DNA of 64,000 nucleotides from Hanamia caeni (lineage in GTDB: Bacteria; Bacteroidota; Bacteroidia; Chitinophagales; Chitinophagaceae): positions 62,001-126,000 of the forward strand of contig NZ_RJJR01000011.1 of NCBI RefSeq assembly GCF_003721595.1, written 5' to 3'. Positions 8,799-16,116 of the stretch are shown piece by piece (position 1 is the first letter of the stretch; each line of letters opens with the position of its first letter). A program made the translations under genes and the position numbers. Below the pieces are notes generated by a model. It made no database searches and was not told where the DNA came from. It saw only the letters and a program-made list of their open reading frames with translations.

Positions 8799-9951
8799 CT
8801 GAGAAGTTGGTAACACTGCTAGGTATGTTCACAACCCGATCGACAAGCCAACGACTGTTTTTAAGTCCGTCATTCTCACAATTCTGATACATGGGTAAAG
8901 TACTCATGAGATCCCAAATTGGACGAGTCATTACTTTTTGCCGGTTTGTTTCCAAAAGGAATTCCTCTAATGCACTTCGGTTATCCAGTATGAGAGCATT
9001 GAGCCAATAGTTCGATTTCGTATCAATCATTTCTTTTGCAATTGATACACCCATACCTTCAAAAAAAGCCTGATATGAATGCGCTAACTTCCTTTTTTTT
9101 GTCAGAAAGTCTGGTAATTGTTCTAATTGAGCACATGCCAACGCTGCATTTAAATTAGGCATACGATAATTGTAGCCTAATTCATCGTGATAAAACCTCC
9201 ATGCATGTGGCAGTTTGGCTTGAGTGGTAAGATGTTTAGCTTTCTGAGCTATTTCAGGATCACTCGTAACCACCGCGCCTCCGCCGCCACAAGTGATTAT
9301 TTTGTTGCCGTTAAAGCTAAAAACTCCAACTTTTCCAAAGGTGCCAGTGTGTTTACCTTCGTAATATGTTCCCAAAGATTCCGCGGCATCTTCTATTAAT
9401 GAGATATTCCAATGGTCGCAAACCTCTTTTATTTCTTCTATTCTTGATGCCAGCCCGAAGGTATGCATGGGAACACAAGCTGAAATTTTTCTACCGGTAT
9501 TCCGGTTGTACGTATAACCGTTTTGCTTCTTCTCTGCATTTTTTTCAAGAAATGAACTTAGAGCCGACGGCGACATGCTGAAAGTATCTATATCCACATC
9601 TATAAAGACTGGCTTTGCCGCAATATAATTAATGGCGTTCGCTGTCGCAACAAAAGTTATTGCTTGAGTCAGAACTTCATCATCCTTCTCTACATCGCAA
9701 ACAAGAAGTGCAGTATGAAGTGCGCTTGTGCCGTTAGAGGTAGCTACAGCATAATCCGCTTTGAGGAAACGACTCAATTCATTTTCAAACCTATTAACAA
9801 ATTCGCCTACCGATGAAACAAAGGTTGAGTCAATTGTTTCATTAAGATATTGCTTTTCATTTCCCAGGAAAATTGGCGAATGCAGAGGAATGAATTCTGT
9901 ATTTGGAAATTTTGAACGGATGAATTTGACAATCTTACTAATGTCCAACAT
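8791..9951 (-). CDS. legC: LegC-family PLP aminotransferase (sugar nucleotide 4-aminotransferase)
   Basis: A 386-residue DegT/DnrJ/EryC1/StrS-type aminotransferase that installs an amino group at C4 of a UDP-4-keto-6-deoxy sugar using PLP and glutamate. Visible family features are FIPLHSPIFLGNEKQYL at the N-terminus, VATSNGTSALHTAL near residue 70, LIEDAAESLGTYYEG near 185, and the PLP lysine in SFNGNKIITCGGGG at about residue 217. This set of motifs is that of LegC rather than the shorter PglE type. I chose the ATG at 9951 (MLDISKIVKF); the longer frame would overlap legB. It follows legB after 1 bp and overlaps the acetyltransferase start. Confidence 0.87.
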   Translation of the reverse strand: MLDISKIVKFIRSKFPNTEFIPLHSPIFLGNEKQYLNETIDSTFVSSVGEFVNRFENELSRFLKADYAVATSNGTSALHTALLVCDVEKDDEVLTQAITFVATANAINYIAAKPVFIDVDIDTFSMSPSALSSFLEKNAEKKQNGYTYNRNTGRKISACVPMHTFGLASRIEEIKEVCDHWNISLIEDAAESLGTYYEGKHTGTFGKVGVFSFNGNKIITCGGGGAVVTSDPEIAQKAKHLTTQAKLPHAWRFYHDELGYNYRMPNLNAALACAQLEQLPDFLTKKRKLAHSYQAFFEGMGVSIAKEMIDTKSNYWLNALILDNRSALEEFLLETNRQKVMTRPIWDLMSTLPMYQNCENDGLKNSRWLVDRVVNIPSSVTNFSDE

Positions 9952-9952
9952 G

Positions 9953-11140
9953 TTACATTTTTGAATCCAAATACCTGCCGGTCTCAAGATGAGAAAAATT
10001 TGGAATTAGTGTTTTAAATAAATCTACAATTTCAGTTTTCTCCCAGCTTCCACGTTTTTTCATCTCAGATATTTTTTGTTTAAAGTCTAGTGTCTTTTCA
10101 TCAATTACTGGTAATTGATTTTTTATTATTCCAATATTTTGAAAACGAGTAAAGTCTATTTCCTCGTCATCTGTGAAAAATTCTTCAAATGATTTTTCAC
10201 CGGTCGTGTCGCTATTCGAAAAGTAGCAGGGCCACTTGCCTTCCTGTGGGAGTGAATCGGAAAGATCGCGCGCCTCGCTTTCGGAGTGACACAAAAATGG
10301 TTCATACCCCCGGGCCTCCAAGTACTTAACCGCAATGTCTGAAAACGATACCAAATTTAAATCGGCTGTTAGTTTTGGAAAAAAAATGTCGCGATTGTCA
10401 CCAAAAATGCAGGACATAAGACATAATTCACCGGATTCCCGCGGTGTCACGAAATATCGTTTTACATCATTGGGAGCAACAATGGGTTGTCGCTTCTGTA
10501 TCCTTTGATTAAAGCCATGCAACAGAGATCCATCTGAAAACGCGACGTTGGCAAATCGTGCTGTAGAAATATTGATGTCGTTGCTTTTTGCCATCAGAAA
10601 CATCTCCATGATCCTTTTGGAGGCGCCCATCATATTGACCGGATTAGCTGCTTTGTCGGTAGAAACACAAAAATATTTTTTTGCATTCATATCAATAGCG
10701 TAATCTACGGTTGACTCAGTATTGAGAATGTTCACGTCAATCATACGCATCAGCGTAAAAACGTCTTTTTCACTTCGCACATGCTTCAAAGCGGAAAGAT
10801 TCAACACATAATCGTAATTCTTATTTACTGTCTTAAAATAAGAAAATTCTAATGAATCTGCGTCCAGAGCAAAAGTTTGGAAGTCTCCTGAAATATATCC
10901 AAAGCTACTTCGGAGATCACGCACCAATTCTACCAGGTTGTTTTCGCTAATGTCAACAACGTGAATTTGTTTTGGACCACGCTTGAAAATTTCTTTCGTC
11001 ACCGCCTGGCCGATTGTGCCTGCACCACCTATTACAAGGAAACGGGCATTGCTGATAATATCATGTAGTGCCGCTTCATAATCCGCAACGTCCTGTTTAA
11101 ATAACTCGTTCTTTCGTCCAATTAATGTTAATATATCCAC
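9953..11140 (-). CDS. legB: LegB-family UDP-N-acetylglucosamine 4,6-dehydratase (SDR)
   Basis: A 395-residue nucleoside-diphosphate sugar dehydratase. The NAD-binding motif FLVIGGAGTIGQAVTKEI is at about residues 34-51, HVVDISENNLVELVRDLRSS follows, and the active-site segment is STDKAANPVNMMGASK. As in PglF/LegB enzymes it has Met instead of the SDR Tyr. It makes UDP-2-acetamido-2,6-dideoxy-4-keto sugar, the substrate for LegC next door. The start is a GTG at 11140, 4 bp after the stop of the Wzc gene, giving (M)DILTLIGRKNELF, which is where this family normally begins. Upstream in-frame ATGs (for example 11185) would read through the other frame of the Wzc Tyr-Gly tail and are unlikely. Confidence 0.86.
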   Translation of the reverse strand: MDILTLIGRKNELFKQDVADYEAALHDIISNARFLVIGGAGTIGQAVTKEIFKRGPKQIHVVDISENNLVELVRDLRSSFGYISGDFQTFALDADSLEFSYFKTVNKNYDYVLNLSALKHVRSEKDVFTLMRMIDVNILNTESTVDYAIDMNAKKYFCVSTDKAANPVNMMGASKRIMEMFLMAKSNDINISTARFANVAFSDGSLLHGFNQRIQKRQPIVAPNDVKRYFVTPRESGELCLMSCIFGDNRDIFFPKLTADLNLVSFSDIAVKYLEARGYEPFLCHSESEARDLSDSLPQEGKWPCYFSNSDTTGEKSFEEFFTDDEEIDFTRFQNIGIIKNQLPVIDEKTLDFKQKISEMKKRGSWEKTEIVDLFKTLIPNFSHLETGRYLDSKM

Positions 11141-11144
11141 TTCA

Positions 11145-13550
11145 TTATTTTTTCCAAAATTGCCACCAACGCTTGTTTTGATCATCAGTATACCCATAGC
11201 CGTATCCATAACCATAACCATATCCATAACCGTAGCTTGTAAATCCCTTGCCCTTAATTCCATTGTAAACGATTGCCGGATTTTTGAGGCTTTTTGTTTT
11301 CAGTCGTTCAGCAAGTTTTTTAAGGAAAATTTTAGGTGTATATGAATCCCTTACAACATATAATGATACATCACACATTGGTGAAATCAGGAAGGCATCG
11401 GTAACGGGATTTACAGGTGCAGTATCAATAAGAATATAATCAAACCGCGAGTACAGGTGTTCTAAAAGTACCGGCAATCTACCATTCGAGATCAGTTCTG
11501 ACGGATTAGGAGGAATTGGACCAGAAGAAATGACAGATAGATTTGCATAGCCTGTTTCTTTAATAATATCCTCTGAGTTTGCTTTTCCGATCAAATAAGT
11601 AGAAAGCCCAATCTGGCGCGAGATGTTGAATTGCTCACTCACTTTAGGTTTTCGCAAATCTAATTCGATCAGTACAACCTTTTTACTCATCAAAGATAAA
11701 CTCATACCCAAATTGATAGCGATAAAACTCTTTCCTTCACCGCTAATACTCGATGTTATCATTATTTTTTTGTGCGATTCATCTATTCCCATATATATGA
11801 GGGAAGTACGCAATTGCCTGAATTGCTCTGCTATAAAACTGCGTTTTCCCTCTGAAATTACGATAGCCTCTTTAGAGCGGTCGTAAACTACCTCTCCAAG
11901 AACCGGAATGTCGGTTGCTTTTGCAATATCTTTCGTATCCTGAACCGTCCTGGTAAATATGTCCTTAATATAAATGAGTACTACCCCCAGAACAAGTGCC
12001 AACACGATAGCGGCCAGGTAAACCATCTTTCGTTTAGGACTAACCGGGGCATCAGTAGACTGGGCATGGTCGATTACACGGCTGTCGGCCACCGCCGAAG
12101 CAAATGATAAGGCTGTTTCTTCCCTTTTCTGTAACAAAAAAGTGTAAATGTTATTCTTAATTGCTTGTTGTCTTGTTATTTCCAACAATTCGCGCTCCTT
12201 TTCAGGAACTGTTTTCAACATTCTGTTATATTGCTCGTTAGTTGAAAGGATATTGCCGCGACCTGCTTCCAAATTGCGACGCTGGCTTTTGATATTTTCC
12301 AGGATTTGAGGCCTTAATCTATTAATTGCATCTGTCAAACTAACAACAGAAGGATTATTTTCAGGAACTATTTTTTTTATCTGAGTATATTGCAGTTGCA
12401 AATCTGATAGCTTTTGAAGAAGCCCGGACAGTACAGGATCAGCGACTCCCACTGTTGCCGGTGTAACGGGTGAACCCGAAATAACTGTAGGAGACTCAAT
12501 ATTAGAAGAAACAATTCCTCCAATATCTTCCTTGCTTTTTATATAATTTTCCACCTGGTCGAGCATTGCCAACTGAACGTTCATATCACTAATCCGTTGA
12601 TCGTTTGTTGCCACGGTTTGCAGGTAAATTTGTCCTTGGGTACTAATATCAGTTATTTTATTACGTGACTTGAATTGCTGTAGTACTGCTTCGACAGAAT
12701 CCAGGTCGCTTTCAACGTACTTTAATCTTTCATTTACGAACTTTAGTGTATTTGCCGCAAGAAGGTTTTTGTCCATTATCGCTGCCTCGTTATATACTTT
12801 AAGGAGGTCGTTGAGAATATCTTCACCTTGTTGTGGAACGGGGCCTTTGAAAGTTAAATCAATTACCGTTGACTGTTTGCTGGATGGCGTAATGTTTATC
12901 TGGGAAAAGAGCCTGTTAGCCGCAGTTTTTACAGTAACAAGTGAAAAATAAAATTCGTATCCGGTTCCTTGTTCTCTATTTTCAACCGGCTTATAATATT
13001 TGTTTGGAATAAACCTTAGCGTTCCATATTTTGTATTCATCCACTCATTTAATGGGTAGTCTTCTCGCCCTATTTTTACTGATGAAACTTTCTCATTATA
13101 TGTAAACAAAACCTTTGAGACACTTTTAATGGAGTCGGGAGTTTTTGCCTCTACTACAATAGGCGAAAACATATATCCCGACTGATTCGACACTCGTCCC
13201 TGGACGAAAACCGGCGCATACAAGTGCAAATCCGTAGCTACTTGCTGCATCAGCGTTTTTGACTGAAGAACTTCCACTTCATTCTCCACATTTTTTTTTG
13301 ATCCAAACATGTCGAAAGCCTGCATCATATCGTTTGAGTTAGGCGGAGTGTTTTTATCGTCTTTGATAAGTAAGGTTGCAGTTGTTTGATATATTGGGGT
13401 GGTGTAGCGAAGGTAGAGCCACGCCCCAAATAAACATATAATCAACAATAAAATAAAGACAGGCCAGTATGCAAGAAACTTGATTAATATATCACTCAGG
13501 GATACTTCATCCTCGTCTTTAAAATCAAATTCGTTTGTATTGGGTTGCAT
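11145..13550 (-). CDS. Wzc-type polysaccharide co-polymerase with bacterial tyrosine kinase domain
   Basis: An 801-residue inner-membrane protein that controls polysaccharide chain length and export through autophosphorylation. It has an N-terminal Wzz domain with a first membrane helix (about 27-48, LLLIICLFGAWLYL), a long periplasmic coiled-coil region (about 250-470), a second helix near 507-528, and a cytoplasmic kinase with Walker A (SSISGEGKSF), a Walker A' segment (VVLIELDLRKP) and Walker B (YILIDTAP). The tail carries eight tyrosines in strict Tyr-Gly alternation, then a TDDQNKRWWQFWKK end; this is the expected tyrosine cluster. I used the ATG at 13550; the preceding TTG adds one residue. 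It follows the Wza gene by 63 bp and precedes legB by 4 bp. Confidence 0.92.
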   Translation of the reverse strand: MQPNTNEFDFKDEDEVSLSDILIKFLAYWPVFILLLIICLFGAWLYLRYTTPIYQTTATLLIKDDKNTPPNSNDMMQAFDMFGSKKNVENEVEVLQSKTLMQQVATDLHLYAPVFVQGRVSNQSGYMFSPIVVEAKTPDSIKSVSKVLFTYNEKVSSVKIGREDYPLNEWMNTKYGTLRFIPNKYYKPVENREQGTGYEFYFSLVTVKTAANRLFSQINITPSSKQSTVIDLTFKGPVPQQGEDILNDLLKVYNEAAIMDKNLLAANTLKFVNERLKYVESDLDSVEAVLQQFKSRNKITDISTQGQIYLQTVATNDQRISDMNVQLAMLDQVENYIKSKEDIGGIVSSNIESPTVISGSPVTPATVGVADPVLSGLLQKLSDLQLQYTQIKKIVPENNPSVVSLTDAINRLRPQILENIKSQRRNLEAGRGNILSTNEQYNRMLKTVPEKERELLEITRQQAIKNNIYTFLLQKREETALSFASAVADSRVIDHAQSTDAPVSPKRKMVYLAAIVLALVLGVVLIYIKDIFTRTVQDTKDIAKATDIPVLGEVVYDRSKEAIVISEGKRSFIAEQFRQLRTSLIYMGIDESHKKIMITSSISGEGKSFIAINLGMSLSLMSKKVVLIELDLRKPKVSEQFNISRQIGLSTYLIGKANSEDIIKETGYANLSVISSGPIPPNPSELISNGRLPVLLEHLYSRFDYILIDTAPVNPVTDAFLISPMCDVSLYVVRDSYTPKIFLKKLAERLKTKSLKNPAIVYNGIKGKGFTSYGYGYGYGYGYGYGYTDDQNKRWWQFWKK
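11190..11234 (-). repeat. 6-bp coding microsatellite for the Tyr-Gly tail of the Wzc kinase
   Basis: Seven and a half tandem hexamers (TATGGN with TAC/TAT and GGN variation) encode 15 residues of alternating Tyr and Gly. Third-position variation shows the array is not a recent perfect expansion. Hexamer slippage would change the number of phosphorylatable tyrosines without breaking the frame. Confidence 0.85.
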
Positions 13551-13613
13551 CAAAGTATTTGTCAGTTTTTAGAAAATTAAAAGAATGTCGATCGCCGTAG
13601 AATGAAACTTTTT

Positions 13614-14420
13614 CTATTTAAAGACATTCGTCAATAAAATAATAATAAGTGAAAGTCCACTCAATATAATTGGCAGCCGCTGTTGAAACAAACTGGTACT
13701 TGCAATCTTATCTTTCGCAGGCTCAACATAAATCACGTCATTTGATTTCAAGTAATAATAAGGAGATTGGAATATTTTTGATGAGTTTAAATCTAAGCGG
13801 GTAATCAGTTTATCGGATCCCTCTTGCCTTATTAATATAACGTTATCGCGCAAACCATAAATACTAAGATCGCCAGCCTGCCCAATGGCTTCTAAAACAC
13901 TGATCTGTTCACTTGGCACCGTAATGACACCAGGGTGATTTACTTCCCCGAGTACCGTAACCCGGAAGTTTAAAAATCTTATCGATACAACCGGATCAAA
14001 CAATAATTTCTTTTTTATCAACTGGTTAGTAATCTCACTTTCCAATTGTTTTTGGGTAAGCCCAGCCGCCTGTAAATCGCCCAAAATTGGAAATTTAATA
14101 GTACCCTCATCACTCACAAGATAGCCAGCAGTCTGCGGCATATTTGGTGACGAGGCAGCATTTGGTGTCATCGGCTGATTCGGCATGTTAAAGATAATAG
14201 TTGCTTCATTGCTTAAACTACTGACCGTAATACTTAAGATATCCTTTTTCTGAATTACCGGCTCAATTCCTGCCTTTGATACGATTCTTAGGGAATCCTG
14301 CACATCACTAAAATACGCCACTTTACGTGTTGACGCGCAGGAGGCAGCAATAAGCATGATAAAAAGTAAAAACCCACTTACAAAAAAAGTGGTAACCCGG
14401 GAAGTCTTATACGTATTCAT
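13614..14420 (-). CDS. Wza-type polysaccharide export outer-membrane lipoprotein
   Basis: A 268-residue lipoprotein. A signal peptide with lipobox LIAASC puts the lipid-modified cysteine at residue 28. The poly-export domain follows (VISGDILSITV-like stretch here read as KKDILSITVSSLSNEAT), then an SLBB-type segment, FRVTVLGEVNHPGVITVPSE, and QAGDLSIYGLRDNVILIRQE. It ends with a single hydrophobic helix (about 245-265, LPIILSGLSLIIILL), the outer-membrane anchor helix of Wza-like channels. It should form the outer-membrane exit for the polysaccharide together with the Wzc protein encoded 63 bp downstream. As the first clear gene of the minus-strand operon it sets the operon start near 14450; I saw no TAnnTTTG box there. 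Confidence 0.88.
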   Translation of the reverse strand: MNTYKTSRVTTFFVSGFLLFIMLIAASCASTRKVAYFSDVQDSLRIVSKAGIEPVIQKKDILSITVSSLSNEATIIFNMPNQPMTPNAASSPNMPQTAGYLVSDEGTIKFPILGDLQAAGLTQKQLESEITNQLIKKKLLFDPVVSIRFLNFRVTVLGEVNHPGVITVPSEQISVLEAIGQAGDLSIYGLRDNVILIRQEGSDKLITRLDLNSSKIFQSPYYYLKSNDVIYVEPAKDKIASTSLFQQRLPIILSGLSLIIILLTNVFK

Positions 14421-15142
14421 TTATTAAAATTAAGATTATCAGAAGATCATTCTCCTCAGTAAAGCAACAAAAAGAAGATTTTCCATTTTACACGGCTTCG
14501 CCACTCTCAGTCACAACAGAATTGAGATAGTTTGTTGCTCTTTAAAATATTAATACTACTCATATAAGCAATTTGTTCAGGACTAAAAAACCGGCGCGAA
14601 ATTAAATCATTCTCTTTAATGAGTTGATAAAAATCAGTAACATCAAAATACTGCAACTGCTTTTTAAGGATTATTTTTAAGAATTGCCGTCGTATTTTTT
14701 GATAAAAGCCTCTCCCCCCAAACCAGGAATTATAAATCAGCTCTCCCAACGCGACAAATATCAAACAAGGCTTTTGCCGCGCGCTGGCCCGGAAAAACGC
14801 GCGAGCAATCGGATCCTGCCCGCCGACCGGCGGATTTTTCTTGAACTTTTGGTTACTTTTTCTTTCAAAAGAAAAAGACTAGTCAATAACAAATATCGAT
14901 TCTTAGTTTATTTTAGAAAATTCCCCCTTTATCCGTATTAAAAAAATCGTTGTAAAACCGTATTTAATAATAACAAAAAGACAGACAAAATGATCAGGAA
15001 TTAAGCTCCATGTTAACAAGCAAAACCACGAATAAATACAACACCTGTAACGCCAGTACAGGATAAAAAATGACGGTGTAATGTTGTATCAGAAATAACG
15101 AAAAAACTTGATAAGCTGAATTAAAATTAACCTCAAAATGTG
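14421..15142. other. Gene-poor stretch upstream of the polysaccharide operon
   Basis: No convincing gene. An 85-codon TTG-initiated minus-strand frame (14507-14764) gives an unrecognised peptide and may be a decayed coding remnant. The stretch 14770-14835 is much more GC-rich than its surroundings and holds an imperfect CGCGCG-rich segment and a CCGCC/GGCGG inverted repeat at 14820-14833. Next to it lies a phrase with a perfect CTTTTTCTTT/AAAGAAAAAG hairpin. The operon promoter must lie here but I cannot place it. Confidence 0.5.
14856..14877. repeat. Perfect 10-bp inverted repeat (CTTTTTCTTT/AAAGAAAAAG)
   Basis: The arms are separated by only two bases (CA) and are preceded by TTGAACTTTTGGTTA. 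The arrangement looks like a small dispersed intergenic element. It sits just after the GC-rich patch at 14770-14835. It could also be a weak terminator-like hairpin, but it has no flanking T-run on either strand beyond the stem itself. Confidence 0.5.
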
Positions 15143-15188
15143 TCAAGTGATTTTAGGAGGGTTCAGTATGGTTGATGTATGAGTTAAT

Positions 15189-15198
15189 GACCGCGGTC
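15189..15198. repeat. Perfect GC-rich palindrome GACCGCGGTC
   Basis: A 10-bp perfect palindrome about 21 bp before the phased 11-bp array, in otherwise AT-rich DNA. It could be a protein-binding site or part of a recombination remnant. No function can be assigned. Confidence 0.4.
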
Positions 15199-15217
15199 GC
15201 ACCAACCGTATCTCCGG

Positions 15218-15371
15218 ATAGAGTATACCAAAGGCATAGTAAAGGCATGGATAGAGTATGAGAAGAGTATGAGGAGTGTATGGGCAATGTATCAAGAGTG
15301 TATGACGAGTGTATGAGGAAAGTATGGGGAGAGTATGGGAAAGGTATAGGAAAGGCATAGGAAGGTTATGA
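15218..15371. repeat. Phased 11-bp degenerate tandem repeat, about 14 units
   Basis: A TAT/CAT core recurs at 15224, 15235, 15246, 15257, 15268, 15279, 15290, 15301, 15312, 15323, 15334, 15345, 15356 and 15367, that is every 11 bp without a single slip. The consensus unit is close to AGAGTATGRGR on the plus strand. Units differ in several bases but never in length. The period is near one DNA helical turn, so all cores face the same side of the helix. The array lies in a non-coding region between the polysaccharide operon and the OmpA-like gene. A minus-strand frame through it (15143-15358) only translates the repeat and is not considered a gene. Confidence 0.9.
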
Positions 15372-15466
15372 CAACAACTTCATAGGACTGGTACATTTTA
15401 ACACGCCACCACGCAAAACCACTAATTTTAAAAAATTAAACCCAGACTCACCACGACGGGGGAATC

Positions 15467-15482
15467 CGCTTGCTGGCAAGCG
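15467..15482. repeat. Hairpin CGCTTGC/GCAAGCG
   Basis: A perfect 7-bp stem with a 2-base spacer, in a short GC-richer island about 100 bp after the phased array. No T-run follows, so it is not a typical intrinsic terminator. Confidence 0.5.
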
Positions 15483-15982
15483 AAACAGGAATTACAATCA
15501 CTTAACAGTAATTTAACAACTTCTATTTCTAAGAAAAAAGTTCGGGCCGATCGAAAAAAAGTGCACCGGGCGTCTTTAGACTCAATCCGGATAAGTTACC
15601 CCTCGGTCAGTGTAAAAAAATACATGGAACGTAAGCATTACAAATAACAGTCAAGCATCGTATGAACAATGTCGACATAAAAGTGGCGCCTTTTCCGCCA
15701 ATTTCTCAAAGGAAGCAATCGTTATCGACAATTGGGCAAAAGATTACACGACAGCCACGATACAGCCAAAACAAAAACAAGATCAATTTTAAAAAGAAAT
15801 TTATTCCCCCGCCATCTTCAATAAAACAGCCTCATTTAATGTGTCGAGGGAATAATTTTAAAAGCTTTTTCTTTTCAATTGAGCAGCCATAAAAACTGGA
15901 ATGCAATGCCAGCATACATTTCATGGCCACACTGCACTGCATGCAAGTTTTGTCATCTAAAAAAATATCATACCGAATTAAA

Positions 15983-15998
15983 TGGCTTATTTTTTGCT
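15983..15998 (+). promoter_or_regulatory. Candidate sigma-54-like promoter for the OmpA-like gene
   Basis: TGGCTTATTTTTTGCT has the invariant GG and GC spaced by exactly 10 bases, as in -24/-12 promoters (consensus TGGCAC-N5-TTGC), with two mismatches. A start near 16009 would give a leader of roughly 108 bases. The match is by eye and may be chance. Confidence 0.3.
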
Positions 15999-16116
15999 AA
16001 ACACATTTCAAAAATTGTTAAAACAGAAAAAAATTTGTGTTACAACTTGTTTATGAATAGCTTTACACTTTTAAAATTTGTTTTTTATACTTTGATTAAA
16101 CCCTAATTACTAAATT

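Larger units (their letters stand above)
15372..16116. other. Gene-free stretch before the OmpA-like gene
   Basis: About 745 bp without a convincing gene. Two short overlapping plus-strand frames have low-complexity or lysine-rich translations and no family resemblance. A hairpin CGCTTGC-TG-GCAAGCG lies at 15467-15482. Near 15983 there is a GG-N10-GC element that resembles a sigma-54 promoter, which would leave a leader of about 110 bases before the porin ATG at 16117. Confidence 0.5.

Noticed and set aside
11141..11263. Longer start for legB at 11263 or 11185
   Set aside because: These in-frame ATGs read through the other frame of the Tyr-Gly hexamer and give a Met/Val/Asp-rich peptide unlike any LegB N-terminus. 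The GTG at 11140 gives the expected start.
14507..14764. 85-codon minus-strand frame upstream of the polysaccharide operon
   Set aside because: It begins at a TTG, the peptide matches no family known to me, and it lies next to a GC-rich patch. It may be a decayed remnant, but I cannot support a gene.
15143..15358. Minus-strand frame of 71 codons through the 11-bp array
   Set aside because: The peptide only translates the repeat (LLIHCPYTPHTLLI type). The exact 11-bp period without coding constraint argues for a DNA-level feature.
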